Origin: a virus
DNA length: 64,000 nucleotides
Strand: one strand, 5' to 3'
Virus record (IMG/VR): IMGVR_UViG_3300030060_002841
Coordinates: 11,511-75,510 of that record
A program made the position numbers and the translations under genes. The notes under the pieces were generated by a model. That model was not told the origin of the DNA. It made no database searches and saw nothing but the letters and a program-made list of their open reading frames with translations. Numbering within the stretch: the first letter of the stretch is position 1; every line of letters begins with the position of its first letter. Shown one piece after another: positions 18,312-28,393 of the stretch.

Positions 18312-18983
18312 ATGACAACCATAGGTGATGTTGTATCTAGAGTTAGAAATCAAGTAAAAGCAGAAATAGAAGATGCTTTTGTAACTGATAGATATTTATA
18401 TAGTTTAATTCTAAAGTCAGCACAGGTTTTAATGAGAAGACAAGACAATGCTAATAAACTAATGAAATTTAATAGCATCTGGCAAACACTACCCTATGTA
18501 GAATTAGAGGAAGTAGATAAAATAGAAGCAGGTTGTAGTGGCATGAAAAGTGGTTGTACTATAATGAGAAGTAAACTTAAACTTCCAATATTTATGGAAG
18601 GTTATTGGGGACCGTTGATTAGAACAGTATCTTCTATAGATGGTTCTATAGAGCTTAGTCCCACACAACCTGGTACATATACTTCTATGTCAAAAACTAC
18701 ATCATTTAAATATAATAAGACAAAATATTTTTGGTGGTTAAATGGATATATGTATCTGCCTAATGTAGATTGGGAAGCAATAAAAGTTGAAGGTGTATTT
18801 GAAGGTGATATATCAAAATGGAATTGTGAGGAAGAAGACAACTGTATGCCTAGGTATAAACAACAGTTTTATGTACCAGAATTTTTATTTGCAGAAATAG
18901 AACAGCAAGTAATTCAACAATTAATGATGACACTGAAAGTTCCTTCAGAGGATTCAGATAACAAACAAAATGTAAATAGATAA
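18312..18983 (+). CDS. crAss-like tail/connector structural protein, 223 residues
   Basis: It has an N-terminal helical pattern (TTIGDVVSRVRNQVKAEIED, DRYLYSLILKSAQVLMRRQ) and a beta-rich middle with aromatic residues (TKYFWWLNGYMYLPNVDWEAIKVEG). This organisation, directly upstream of the tail tubular and muzzle genes, matches a conserved virion protein of crAss-like phages that is probably part of the ring or tail-hub assembly. It overlaps the next gene by TAATG. There are no enzymatic motifs. Confidence 0.65.
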   Translation: MTTIGDVVSRVRNQVKAEIEDAFVTDRYLYSLILKSAQVLMRRQDNANKLMKFNSIWQTLPYVELEEVDKIEAGCSGMKSGCTIMRSKLKLPIFMEGYWGPLIRTVSSIDGSIELSPTQPGTYTSMSKTTSFKYNKTKYFWWLNGYMYLPNVDWEAIKVEGVFEGDISKWNCEEEDNCMPRYKQQFYVPEFLFAEIEQQVIQQLMMTLKVPSEDSDNKQNVNR

Positions 18984-19876
18984 TGGGAGATAGTGTATCA
19001 CATAAATATAGAACTTTTAATCAACTACTGGAGGATGTAAGTATTGATTTCCGTACATATGCTTTAGAAGGTATGATAGAACCTCAGCAATTAATTAAAG
19101 TTGCAACTAGAGTTAATTATGATCTTGGATTAAAAATACATAGAACAAAAGAAGAAGTTATAGATGTTGATCATTTTAAATCTAAACTTCCAGATGATTT
19201 TGCATATTTAAACTATGCATGGGTTTGTGGAGAATATAAAGTATCTAATACACCACCATCTGGTACACATGTAGATACTACACATAAACAATATGTACCA
19301 AATCCTGATGGAGGTGATATAGGACCTTGTGATGATCCTACATGTAAAGATGTGTGTACTGTACAAAAATGTGATAATCAAGATGGATATATGGTTATAC
19401 AGTATACAGGTGGAGAACAATATAGAACATTTACAGAGTTTTTTCCATTAAGAATAAAACATAATAATTCTGTAGTTTGTGATTGTCCTAATTTAAGTGT
19501 ACAGTCAGCAGATATAGCACAAGTTAAAGATGGCTATTTATTAACTAATTTTGAATGTGGTAAAATTTATTTAAGTTATCAAGGAGCTATGGAAGATACA
19601 GAAGGTAATCTATTGGTATTAGATCATCCTTATTGTAATGAGTATTATGAATATGCACTAAAACAAAGAATTCTTGAAAACATGTTATTTAATGGTGAGC
19701 AAGTTTCTCAACAATTAGGATTAATTGAGCAAAAGCTTAGAGCTGCTAGGAATACTGCATTAGGTTTTGTTAATACTGGTAACTTTAAAGATTTCCAAAA
19801 GATTTGGGAAACAAATAGAAAAGCACAGTATCATAATTATTATAATATGTTTAAAAGTCATCCAACACTAAGATAA
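18983..19876 (+). CDS. Tail tubular / ring protein (P22 gp4-like candidate)
   Basis: A 297-residue protein just upstream of the muzzle gene, in the position of the crAss-like tail tubular (ring 1) protein. It begins with helices (KYRTFNQLLEDVSIDFRTYALE, PQQLIKVATRVNYDLGLKIHR). The centre (residues about 90-140) is a Cys-containing insert (GPCDDPTCKDVCTVQKC). The C-terminus is helical (NEYYEYALKQRILENMLFNG, then QKIWETNRKAQYHNYYNMFK). It would dock between portal and muzzle to form the head-tail connector. The fold assignment is by context and recalled similarity. Confidence 0.65.
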   Translation: MGDSVSHKYRTFNQLLEDVSIDFRTYALEGMIEPQQLIKVATRVNYDLGLKIHRTKEEVIDVDHFKSKLPDDFAYLNYAWVCGEYKVSNTPPSGTHVDTTHKQYVPNPDGGDIGPCDDPTCKDVCTVQKCDNQDGYMVIQYTGGEQYRTFTEFFPLRIKHNNSVVCDCPNLSVQSADIAQVKDGYLLTNFECGKIYLSYQGAMEDTEGNLLVLDHPYCNEYYEYALKQRILENMLFNGEQVSQQLGLIEQKLRAARNTALGFVNTGNFKDFQKIWETNRKAQYHNYYNMFKSHPTLR

Positions 19877-19882
19877 AGTATT

Positions 19883-22800
19883 ATGTCAAATAAACAGAAA
19901 GGCCATATACCAAAGCCCCCACAGTTTCAAAATACTTCTAATAAAGATACAAGGATCTTTGTTAAAGGTATGCAGAAAGATTTGGACCCTACTGTTTTAG
20001 GTAAAGATGTTTGGACACATTGTATAAATTGCATTAATAATACAAAAGCTGGTGATGCGGGTACAGTTTCTAATGAACAAGGAAATAAAATATGTGCAGA
20101 AATTCCTTACACTGTAATAGGTGGTATTCATTTATATGGTGATAAATGGGTTATATATTCTACAGATGATGAAGCAAGTGAGATAGGTTTATTTGATGAT
20201 AGTCAATGTACTTATGAAGCTATTGTAAATGATCCATGTTTAAGTTTTGATAAACGTTATTTAATTACAGGAGCGTCTAAAGAGAATTTTGATTGTTCTT
20301 GGCAAGTATATTGGGATGATGGTTTAAATCCTTCTAGAACGCTTAATTTGGATAATATACCATACATGCAGCAGGTAGCTAATGAAGGAGAAGATTGTGT
20401 AGAGTATGAAAACATATTACCATTACAATTAGATTGTGAAAGAATTAGATTAGCACCTTTAATTGAAACACCAACCGTAGTATTAGAAAAATCTAAAACA
20501 GGTGGTAAACTTCCTAATGGTTCTTATCAAGCATTTATTGCTTATGCTGTAAATGAAAATAAAATTGGAGATTATTATACTTCTAATGTTCAAGCACTAT
20601 TTGATCATGAGAGTCCATCTTCTGCTTTAAATATTAAACTTACAAATTTAGATACAAGATTTGAAGGTTTTAGATTAGTTATACTTTCAAATAATCAAGG
20701 TGTTCAAAAAGCTAAAGATATTGGGTATTATAGTACAGAGCAAGATTTTATTACTATAGGTAACTTAGAAGATATTGGTATAACTGTACCAAAAGAACGT
20801 TTGCCAGAATATAACCCTGTTATAGAGAGATCTGATAAGATGTTTGTAGTAAATGAATATTTAGTTAGAACAGGTCCTAGAGAAAATTTTAATTTTAATT
20901 ATCAATGTTTAGCAAATAAAATAAAAACACGTTGGGTTTCTGTAGAATATCCTGCAGATTATTATAGACAAGGAGGTCATAATCCTACGTTTATGAGAGA
21001 TGAGCAGTATGCATTTTTTATACGTTGGATATATAATACAGGTGATAAATCAAGATCTTATCATATACCCGGACGTGAAGCTACAGAAGATGATCTTGTA
21101 GGTCCTCCAGCAAGTGAGGTATTGAATGCATATACAGAAGATAGTTATTGGCAAGTTGCTAATACGGCTTATTACAATGCTGCACTTGATGTTGGTGGTA
21201 TAGTATATGATGGTGGTATAGTTAGAGCAAAAGGTCAAATGGGATATTGGGAGTCTACAGAGTTATATCCCAATGATCCTGTTAGATGGTGTGATTTATG
21301 TAGTAAACCAATAAGACATCATAAAATGCCTGATGAGCAAACTATGATAAACCAACCGGAAAATTATACTGCAAGAAGTTCTGCAGATAATAAAAGAATA
21401 TATGTTCTTGGTGTAGAGTTTGGTAATATTGCATGGCCTGTTGACAATGATGGTTTACCTATTCCTAATATTGTAGGTTATGAGATATTAACAGGAGACA
21501 GAACTGGATCAGAATCTATTGTATCAAAAGGTCTGATAAGGAACATGCAAAAATACAGAATACCTGATAATGAAAGTAAGTCTGGTAAAACATCAGAATC
21601 ACAAAGTGTAGAATCAGCTTTAGGAGTTCAAGGTTTATTTCCAAACTATCCTTATAATGATTTAGGAACAGATCCATATTTAAGTCAAACTGAAGTAGTA
21701 AAAGATAAAGATTTTGTTGGAATTAATGATTATTCTCATAAAATATTTACTTATCATTCTCCTGATACATCTTTTAATAGACCTTTTTTAGGAGCTCAGG
21801 AAATAAAACTATATGGACCAACAACTGGTTTTTCTCTTGGAAGATTTCAAACTTCTGAAGATCATCCTGGTCATAAGTTAATAAGAAATATTGGTGCTAT
21901 TATAGCTCTTGTTATTGGGGCAGGTTATGCAATAATGGAAATGCGTGGCCGTAAGAAGCAGATAATGAGAAATGCTACAGCTCTTTCTATTGGTCAAAAT
22001 CCAGGTCCTTATGCTGATACAACATTTGATACAGAAGATAAATATGATCTTAACACTTCAAGTAGTTCTCTTAATCTTGGTCCTTTTGGTGGAGCTATTG
22101 GAGGCTCATCTACTTCTGGTGTTGTAGATACTACTGGTGAAACAACAGAAGACGTAGCAACAGATGGATCAGGAAATGCATTAGATGGTGCAGCTCCTGG
22201 TGCAGCTGCAGGTTCAGTTGCAGCAGATAATGCAGCAGCAAATGCACAAGCAATGGAAGATGGACAATCAAATGTTGAACAATCAGATGGTATTAGCATA
22301 CCTCCAGCTCCTAATGTAAGTGCAGAACAGTTTCAAAATGTTTCTACTACTGGTGTTGTTATACCTGGTACTACACAAGATACAACAGATGATGTAAATA
22401 CTGCAATGAATCCTGTAATATCTTCTGCAATAAATGTTGATGGTAGTATACAAGCAGATCAAACAGCACAAGAAGAAGTTATTAAAAAAGTACCAGGTCA
22501 TATTGGTCCTCAAAAACAAGTAGAATTTGAAGATAGTAGATATAAATCTTCACCTGGATTTATAGGTCAGGTATTTAAAATAATGTCATTTTTAAATTTA
22601 ATGACTACAGGAGGTCAAGAAATTATTGACTTGATATATGAATTAATGAGTTTTCAAAATTATGCATTAAAATTTAACTCATATGGTTTATATGGAAATG
22701 AAGTACCAGTTGTTGGTAGATCAAGACATAGTTTAGTTCAAGCTAGATATTTAGCAAATAGTTTTCAAAACATGTCTGTAGGTGGTCAAAATTTTAGAAT

Positions 22801-25800
22801 AAATAACTTACAAAGACCTAGAACTGTAGTAATTAATAGTGAAACTAATTTACCAAATTTATCAGTAGCTGCTGTTTTACCTAACAATCTTCAAGATAAT
22901 AGTAAATTTATTTTAAGTCAAATAGGTGATGCTTGGGTATCTAGTAATTTTACTGCTCCTATATCAAGTAGAATTGCAGCTCACTATGTTGGTTTAAAAG
23001 TAGATAATCCTAATCAATATGGTAAACTAGATGGTATAAGGCAAGTTCCTTCAGGAAGACCTTTTATTCTTAAAAAAACAGATGAAGCTCTTACTGATGA
23101 TGTAGCAGAAAAAATATATGAAACAGGAAAAATTAAAAAAGATGATACAACAGAAGTAATATTTGGAGGTGATTCTTATATTGCTAGATATAGTGAGAAA
23201 GTTATTATGCCTTTCTTTTGGGACTTTTTAATGGGCCAACCAGATGGTTACAACTTTAATTATTTTTATCATCAAAATGTACCTTATGTAAGATTTTGGT
23301 ATAATAGTGATAGATATAATTTATCAGGTATAGTACAACCAATTACATCTTTATCATTTACTTGGGCTAATGATCCTTCTAATGCTGGTGTACCTTCTGC
23401 GTTACATAATTTAGATAGAAACCAACTTACTGATCTTAGTGAAGATAATACAGCAACTGAAGATGATCCATTTGGTGGTGCACCTGCTTTTGGTGGTGGA
23501 ACTACATATGATGGTCCACCTGCTGGTGATGGTTTATTTACAATCAAACACCGTTACATGTACACTCATTGTAATGGTGCAAATGACTTTTTTGTAGAGA
23601 CAAAAATAAATGTAGGTTATAGAGATTGGAGAGATGAATTAGGTAAGAGACATTATGATACAGATGAGTTTGCAGATCTAACAGAATTATTTCATGCAAA
23701 AATAATAAAGAATGGAAACTTTTTTAGATATGATAATTCACTACAAAAGGATCAAATGTTTACACAAAACATTTCTTATGGTTTTATACAGGATCCTACA
23801 TATGATCCATTTATAGCAGAAGAATGCTGGGTTCATTATCCTAAGAGACTTATATATTCAAGGCAAGCAATGCTTGATGCTACACAAGACATGTGGAGAA
23901 TTTTCTTGCCACAAGATTATGTAGATTTTAAAAATTCTATTAATACAATTAAACCTATTAATAAGACAGGAGCAATGATATTATTTCCACATTTAGCTCC
24001 AGTTATGTGGTCAGGTATAAATACTTTACAAGCTGGTCAAAGAGATATTATTTTAGGTGATGGAGGTCTATTTAATCAAAGACCTCAAAATGTAGTTAAT
24101 GCTGATCTACCACATGAATATGGATCTTGTGAAAGTTCACGTAGTGCAATTAATACACCATCTGGTTTATATTTTATATCTCAGCAACAAGGTAAGATAT
24201 TTCAATATACAAAAGGTTTAGTAAATATTGCTGAGCAAGGAATGAAGCAATGGTTTAATAAATATTTACCATCTAGACTATTAGCTGCATTTCCTGATAT
24301 GGAAAATCACGTAGATGTTGATAATCCTATTGCAGGTGTAGGCTGTCAGTCTGTGTATGATCCTAATTATGATTTAGTATATTTTTGTAAAAAAGATTAT
24401 GAAGTTATTAATGATGAGTGTTTAGAATATGATCCAGACACAGGAGTTGTTGTAAATGAAACAGAATGTTATGATGTAGAACCTATCTTATCATGTCCAC
24501 CTGATTATGAATTAATAGATGGTGAATGTTGTATAGATATAGTTAGAGATCCTATTTGGACTTGTACTACTGTAAATTCAACACAAGAAGATCTTACTGT
24601 TATAAATCCTAATTTTGAAATTGATGAACAACCTCCTGGTCAGATAGGTACATTATCAGTAGCTTCAGGTCTTACTCCTGGTCCATGGGTCCAATGTAAA
24701 AGGGGTCCTGGAGTTGGTAATTATAATCCAAGTGGTTTGGGTACAGGTAATTCAGTTATTGATGCTCCTCCTTGCTTTCCGACCGCTACGCCAACCAATC
24801 AGCAAACACCAGATACATTACCTTTTGAAGATTGTAGTATTGGATTTCCTTTACCGGGTGACTCTGGATGGCTGCCAGCTTATCAAGGTAAAACTTATAT
24901 TGGGATGACAATCCAAACAAATGGGATTGGACAGGTTACTACTTGGGGTCCTAATTATAATACATGGCAAGAAGGAGTATCACAAGAATTAAGTAGTCCA
25001 ATGACAGTTGGGACTACTTATCAAATGACTTTAGCTCTTACTCAGGGGTGGGAAGACCAAACACCTGATATAGTTGTTAGTATATGGGGAGGATCAGATC
25101 AATGTCCTTGTGAAGATAATGGACCTATGTCTTCTACTTATCTAGGATATGATAATAATACTCATAATAGTGAAATATTATGGACATCACCTGCATTGAC
25201 ACAATCTCCTCCACAATGGACTCTATATACTGCAACATTTACACCTACAAGTCCACATTCTCATATACATTTTAGAGTAGGAAGACTTAGCGGTGGTCTC
25301 CATATGACACTTCCTTCTACTACTACTAATGGTTATGTGTATATGGATGGTATAAGTACAATACAATCTACAACTGAAGTTCGTAAAACTTGTGAATGTC
25401 CTGAAGGAACTGATATGTATTGGACTGGCACAGATACACCAGCTACTGAAGAGGATTGTATAAACTGTATTAGCGGTGGATATAATGTTGATGAACCGTG
25501 TGTTTTTGCAGGATGTGTAGAATGTAGATTTGCAGAATGTATTCCGCCAGATGAAGAAGATGTGGTAACACCTATTGATTTAGATAATGAAGAATTTTTT
25601 AAGGATATATCTTGGACGGTAAGTTATGATCCTAAAATAAAAGCTTGGGTATCTTTCCATGACTGGCATCCAGAACTTACATTTCCAAGTTTAAATCATT
25701 TTTTAACTACAAAAACAAAACAGTTAGAAGTTCCATATTGTCCACCTCCATACATATATAACCCAGAAACAGGGATGTGTGAAAATTATGAGTGTCCTGA

Positions 25801-28393
25801 AGGTTCAGTATATCAAGATGGTCAGTGTTGTACAGAAGATAGACAGGATGTTGATACTATACGTTGTGATGAACATGATAATGATTGGCCTGTAGATCCA
25901 TCAGAAGCTATAACTTCTTTAGAAAGTGTTAGAACGCGGCTTATAAATAATCAAAAATTAGATTTACTTACAAGATCAGATAATAGTAAATTAACTAAGG
26001 CTATAAATATAACACGTGATGAAAATGACATGGTATATATTAAAATGGATCAATCTTTATATTCAAATATAAAAGATTTAAGACCTATTAAATTTAATAT
26101 AGACCTACCTTTCTTGGATAATAAAACATTGTCTTTATCATATGAATATGCTAATAATAAAAAGAGAGGTCTTAAGTTACTTAGAAATACAGAAGATGGT
26201 ATTATAGAAGAAAAATATGTACCAAAAGTACGTACATATAAATTAGTTGACAAAGAATATTCAGGGTTTTTAATGTTCTTAGAATCAAAAGACATACTGT
26301 ATGGAATACTAAAAAAAGATGATAAAGTATATGAGTTTATACATTTAGAAGGTGATACTTATGGTATATATGATACACAAAAATCAATACATGACATGCC
26401 TTCTTTTGAATGTGCTAATGATAAGGATGCTGTTAATGGTGTTATGGCTGCAGTTAAAAGTCAAAGATCTGGAAACTTAAGAATGAATGATGAGTTTTGT
26501 ATTAATCTTGGTGTAGATGTAGATTATTTTACATATTTAGATTTTGATCAAAATACATTTGCTGTTGCAGATTGGATTCAAACTATTATTGATTATACAA
26601 ATGATGTATATTCAAATGATTTAAATTGTACAGTAGAAGTAACTGTTTTACATATTTGGGAACAAACAATTTATGATGTAGCTGGTTCGACAACAGCTGG
26701 TGGAGTTATTACAGACTATGGTGATTTTGCAGAGTATAATTTTATTGCAGAAGGATTTTATGCTGGTCCACCTCATTGCGCAGATTATAATGTACAATGT
26801 CTTATAAATTGGAATGGTATTCCAGAATTAGCTGCAGAGTTAGTACCTGGGTTAAATTCAGTTGATATGCTTCATATGATAACTAGGAAACAAATAGGAG
26901 GTGGTATAGCTCATGGTATAGGGGGTTATTGTGAATTAGAAAATAATATGGTTGATAATGAATTTATGTCAGGTGGTGCTAAATCAGTTGCAGTAAGTGG
27001 TAGTTTAATTCCACAGTTTCCTTCATTTGAATATGGGCAAGAAATAACAGGGGACAATATGGGTGGTTGGATATATCAAGCAGTAATTGTACCTCACGAA
27101 ATGGGTCATGTTGTAGGTGCTTATCATTCACATAATTGCTTTGCATATAATGCTGATCCAACTTATAATTATGCAGGAGGCGCTTTAGATAATTGTGTAA
27201 TCACTGGTGAATCAGGACCTTGTAATGCTGGTAATGGAGTTTGTCCTCCAGATAATAATACAACATTTTATAATACTAATTTAGGCTTTGGTACATTAAT
27301 GAGTTATTGTCATGTTGGTAATGGTTGTAATGGTGATGTTGCTGTTCAATTACAGTTCCATCCAGTTGTAAAAGAACAAAGAATAATACCTTTATTAGAA
27401 GATCATGCTACTCCAGAGTGTTCTGCGTGTGTACCACCTCTTGGAGGATGTACTGATCCACTAGCAGAAAATTATAATCCTAATGCCACGTTTGATGATG
27501 GTTCATGTACGTATAGAGAAATTTGTGGATGTAAATGTGATACTGGATATACAATGGTTTATGCTGGTACTACTAATCCAATACCTGAAGCAATATGTAT
27601 TCAGTATGGTGGAACAAATACTGAATGTATATTAGTTGATTGTGAAGAATCACCATATGAACCTTTTCCACCTTCATATGAATTAGGGGGTATTTGGAGA
27701 CATAATGATAGATGTGATTTATATACAAACTATTATAATGAACAATATGGTTGGGAAATAGAATTTGTAGAATCACAAGGTCAAGTTGTAAATACATTAA
27801 GAAATGTAGAATATGAAATGGAAGCTTGGTTATATAAAACTCCTGAAGATACTAATGGTAATCCTTTAGAAGGTTATTCAAGTTGTGAAAATAAATATCA
27901 TGAATTAGATTTTAACTTTAATAAAGCTATTATTTATAATACAGAACAAGTATCAGGTTTATTAAATTTAGTTTTAGCACAAAAAAATAATGCTTGGTTT
28001 AATAATCAATTTCCAAATACAAATGGTGCAGTTTATAATATACTGTATAAAAAAGAAGAGCAGAAGTTTAGATTTAATCAATTTTGGGATACAACAAGAA
28101 ATAGAGGTGAGATAGTATTTCCAAATGGTGACTTTGATAGTAATATATTTACAGTTAAGGAACCAATATGGCATACTGAATTAGATGGATATACAAGACA
28201 ACTTAATCCACAAAATTTAAATTACTTTAAAGATCCATTAGAAAGAAAAAAGTTCAGACATTATTGGAACAAAATATTATTAAGAAGAGAGCCGCTATCA
28301 ATGATAGGACCTGCTGGCCCAATGTTAGAACCAGAAACAAGGAACATGATATTTAAAGTAGAAAACTCAAATATTAATTTATCATTTAGGTAA
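19883..28393 (+). CDS. Giant muzzle (tail stabilisation) protein with inserted metzincin protease and binding modules
   Basis: At 2836 residues it is unusually large. The N-terminus (FVKGMQKDLDPTVLG) and FMRDEQYAFFIRWIYNTGDK, then YHIPGRE, are typical of crAss muzzle proteins. So is the C-terminus (GGIWRHNDRCDLYTNYYNEQ, YNTEQVSGLLNLVL, FRFNQFWDTTRNRG, LERKKFRHYWNKILLRR). Residues about 670-688 are a hydrophobic helix (GAIIALVIGAGYAIM), followed by an Ala/Gly-rich linker (730-830). Insertion 1 (about 1508-1895) has Cys-rich units around a jelly-roll-like domain. Insertion 2 (about 1948-2600) holds a prodomain-like region, a protease with H2405, E2406, H2409, H2415 and Met-turn M2473, and a GCTDP repeat at 2522-2544. 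The muzzle forms the tail nozzle and would carry the protease on the virion surface. The start ATG at 19883 follows the upstream stop by six bases. Confidence 0.85.
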   Translation: MSNKQKGHIPKPPQFQNTSNKDTRIFVKGMQKDLDPTVLGKDVWTHCINCINNTKAGDAGTVSNEQGNKICAEIPYTVIGGIHLYGDKWVIYSTDDEASEIGLFDDSQCTYEAIVNDPCLSFDKRYLITGASKENFDCSWQVYWDDGLNPSRTLNLDNIPYMQQVANEGEDCVEYENILPLQLDCERIRLAPLIETPTVVLEKSKTGGKLPNGSYQAFIAYAVNENKIGDYYTSNVQALFDHESPSSALNIKLTNLDTRFEGFRLVILSNNQGVQKAKDIGYYSTEQDFITIGNLEDIGITVPKERLPEYNPVIERSDKMFVVNEYLVRTGPRENFNFNYQCLANKIKTRWVSVEYPADYYRQGGHNPTFMRDEQYAFFIRWIYNTGDKSRSYHIPGREATEDDLVGPPASEVLNAYTEDSYWQVANTAYYNAALDVGGIVYDGGIVRAKGQMGYWESTELYPNDPVRWCDLCSKPIRHHKMPDEQTMINQPENYTARSSADNKRIYVLGVEFGNIAWPVDNDGLPIPNIVGYEILTGDRTGSESIVSKGLIRNMQKYRIPDNESKSGKTSESQSVESALGVQGLFPNYPYNDLGTDPYLSQTEVVKDKDFVGINDYSHKIFTYHSPDTSFNRPFLGAQEIKLYGPTTGFSLGRFQTSEDHPGHKLIRNIGAIIALVIGAGYAIMEMRGRKKQIMRNATALSIGQNPGPYADTTFDTEDKYDLNTSSSSLNLGPFGGAIGGSSTSGVVDTTGETTEDVATDGSGNALDGAAPGAAAGSVAADNAAANAQAMEDGQSNVEQSDGISIPPAPNVSAEQFQNVSTTGVVIPGTTQDTTDDVNTAMNPVISSAINVDGSIQADQTAQEEVIKKVPGHIGPQKQVEFEDSRYKSSPGFIGQVFKIMSFLNLMTTGGQEIIDLIYELMSFQNYALKFNSYGLYGNEVPVVGRSRHSLVQARYLANSFQNMSVGGQNFRINNLQRPRTVVINSETNLPNLSVAAVLPNNLQDNSKFILSQIGDAWVSSNFTAPISSRIAAHYVGLKVDNPNQYGKLDGIRQVPSGRPFILKKTDEALTDDVAEKIYETGKIKKDDTTEVIFGGDSYIARYSEKVIMPFFWDFLMGQPDGYNFNYFYHQNVPYVRFWYNSDRYNLSGIVQPITSLSFTWANDPSNAGVPSALHNLDRNQLTDLSEDNTATEDDPFGGAPAFGGGTTYDGPPAGDGLFTIKHRYMYTHCNGANDFFVETKINVGYRDWRDELGKRHYDTDEFADLTELFHAKIIKNGNFFRYDNSLQKDQMFTQNISYGFIQDPTYDPFIAEECWVHYPKRLIYSRQAMLDATQDMWRIFLPQDYVDFKNSINTIKPINKTGAMILFPHLAPVMWSGINTLQAGQRDIILGDGGLFNQRPQNVVNADLPHEYGSCESSRSAINTPSGLYFISQQQGKIFQYTKGLVNIAEQGMKQWFNKYLPSRLLAAFPDMENHVDVDNPIAGVGCQSVYDPNYDLVYFCKKDYEVINDECLEYDPDTGVVVNETECYDVEPILSCPPDYELIDGECCIDIVRDPIWTCTTVNSTQEDLTVINPNFEIDEQPPGQIGTLSVASGLTPGPWVQCKRGPGVGNYNPSGLGTGNSVIDAPPCFPTATPTNQQTPDTLPFEDCSIGFPLPGDSGWLPAYQGKTYIGMTIQTNGIGQVTTWGPNYNTWQEGVSQELSSPMTVGTTYQMTLALTQGWEDQTPDIVVSIWGGSDQCPCEDNGPMSSTYLGYDNNTHNSEILWTSPALTQSPPQWTLYTATFTPTSPHSHIHFRVGRLSGGLHMTLPSTTTNGYVYMDGISTIQSTTEVRKTCECPEGTDMYWTGTDTPATEEDCINCISGGYNVDEPCVFAGCVECRFAECIPPDEEDVVTPIDLDNEEFFKDISWTVSYDPKIKAWVSFHDWHPELTFPSLNHFLTTKTKQLEVPYCPPPYIYNPETGMCENYECPEGSVYQDGQCCTEDRQDVDTIRCDEHDNDWPVDPSEAITSLESVRTRLINNQKLDLLTRSDNSKLTKAINITRDENDMVYIKMDQSLYSNIKDLRPIKFNIDLPFLDNKTLSLSYEYANNKKRGLKLLRNTEDGIIEEKYVPKVRTYKLVDKEYSGFLMFLESKDILYGILKKDDKVYEFIHLEGDTYGIYDTQKSIHDMPSFECANDKDAVNGVMAAVKSQRSGNLRMNDEFCINLGVDVDYFTYLDFDQNTFAVADWIQTIIDYTNDVYSNDLNCTVEVTVLHIWEQTIYDVAGSTTAGGVITDYGDFAEYNFIAEGFYAGPPHCADYNVQCLINWNGIPELAAELVPGLNSVDMLHMITRKQIGGGIAHGIGGYCELENNMVDNEFMSGGAKSVAVSGSLIPQFPSFEYGQEITGDNMGGWIYQAVIVPHEMGHVVGAYHSHNCFAYNADPTYNYAGGALDNCVITGESGPCNAGNGVCPPDNNTTFYNTNLGFGTLMSYCHVGNGCNGDVAVQLQFHPVVKEQRIIPLLEDHATPECSACVPPLGGCTDPLAENYNPNATFDDGSCTYREICGCKCDTGYTMVYAGTTNPIPEAICIQYGGTNTECILVDCEESPYEPFPPSYELGGIWRHNDRCDLYTNYYNEQYGWEIEFVESQGQVVNTLRNVEYEMEAWLYKTPEDTNGNPLEGYSSCENKYHELDFNFNKAIIYNTEQVSGLLNLVLAQKNNAWFNNQFPNTNGAVYNILYKKEEQKFRFNQFWDTTRNRGEIVFPNGDFDSNIFTVKEPIWHTELDGYTRQLNPQNLNYFKDPLERKKFRHYWNKILLRREPLSMIGPAGPMLEPETRNMIFKVENSNINLSFR
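24404..25567 (+). other. Insertion 1 in muzzle: Cys-rich units plus jelly-roll-like binding domain
   Basis: It interrupts the crAss-type sequence between YFCKKDYEV and FFKDISWTVSYDPK. It starts with two short Cys units (YEVINDECLEYD and CPPDYELIDGECC). A domain starting NPNFE at residue 1575 and ending about residue 1826 then follows, with the pattern of galactose-binding-like modules of marine Bacteroidota (aromatic strands, TLYTATFTPTSPHSHIHFRV, VYMDGIS). A further Cys cluster (CECPEG, DCINC) closes it. Carbohydrate binding is inferred. Confidence 0.6.
25724..27682 (+). other. Insertion 2 in muzzle: reprolysin-like (metzincin) protease module and GCTDP repeat
   Basis: It splits the crAss-type pair NHFLTTKTK and GIWRHNDRCD by about 650 residues. 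The order is: a Cys unit (CPPPYIYNPETGMC); a prodomain-like beta region (about 2000-2180, SGFLMFLESKDILYGILKKD); an EFCINLGVDVDYFTYLDF strand; a catalytic domain with HEMGHVVGAYH (2405-2415) and GTLMSYCH (Met-turn M2473); GCTDPLAENYNP with DGSCTY (2522-2544); and a final Cys unit (CGCKCDTGYTMVY). This is the domain order I know from secreted M12B-like proteases of Bacteroidota. Confidence 0.75.

Noticed and set aside
25724-27682. Considered a bacterial contig or assembly chimera because of the GCTDP repeat and secreted-type protease
   Set aside because: The frame is continuous from crAss-type sequence on one side to crAss-type sequence on the other, with the same base composition and codon use. 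Read-spanning checks could still test a chimera.
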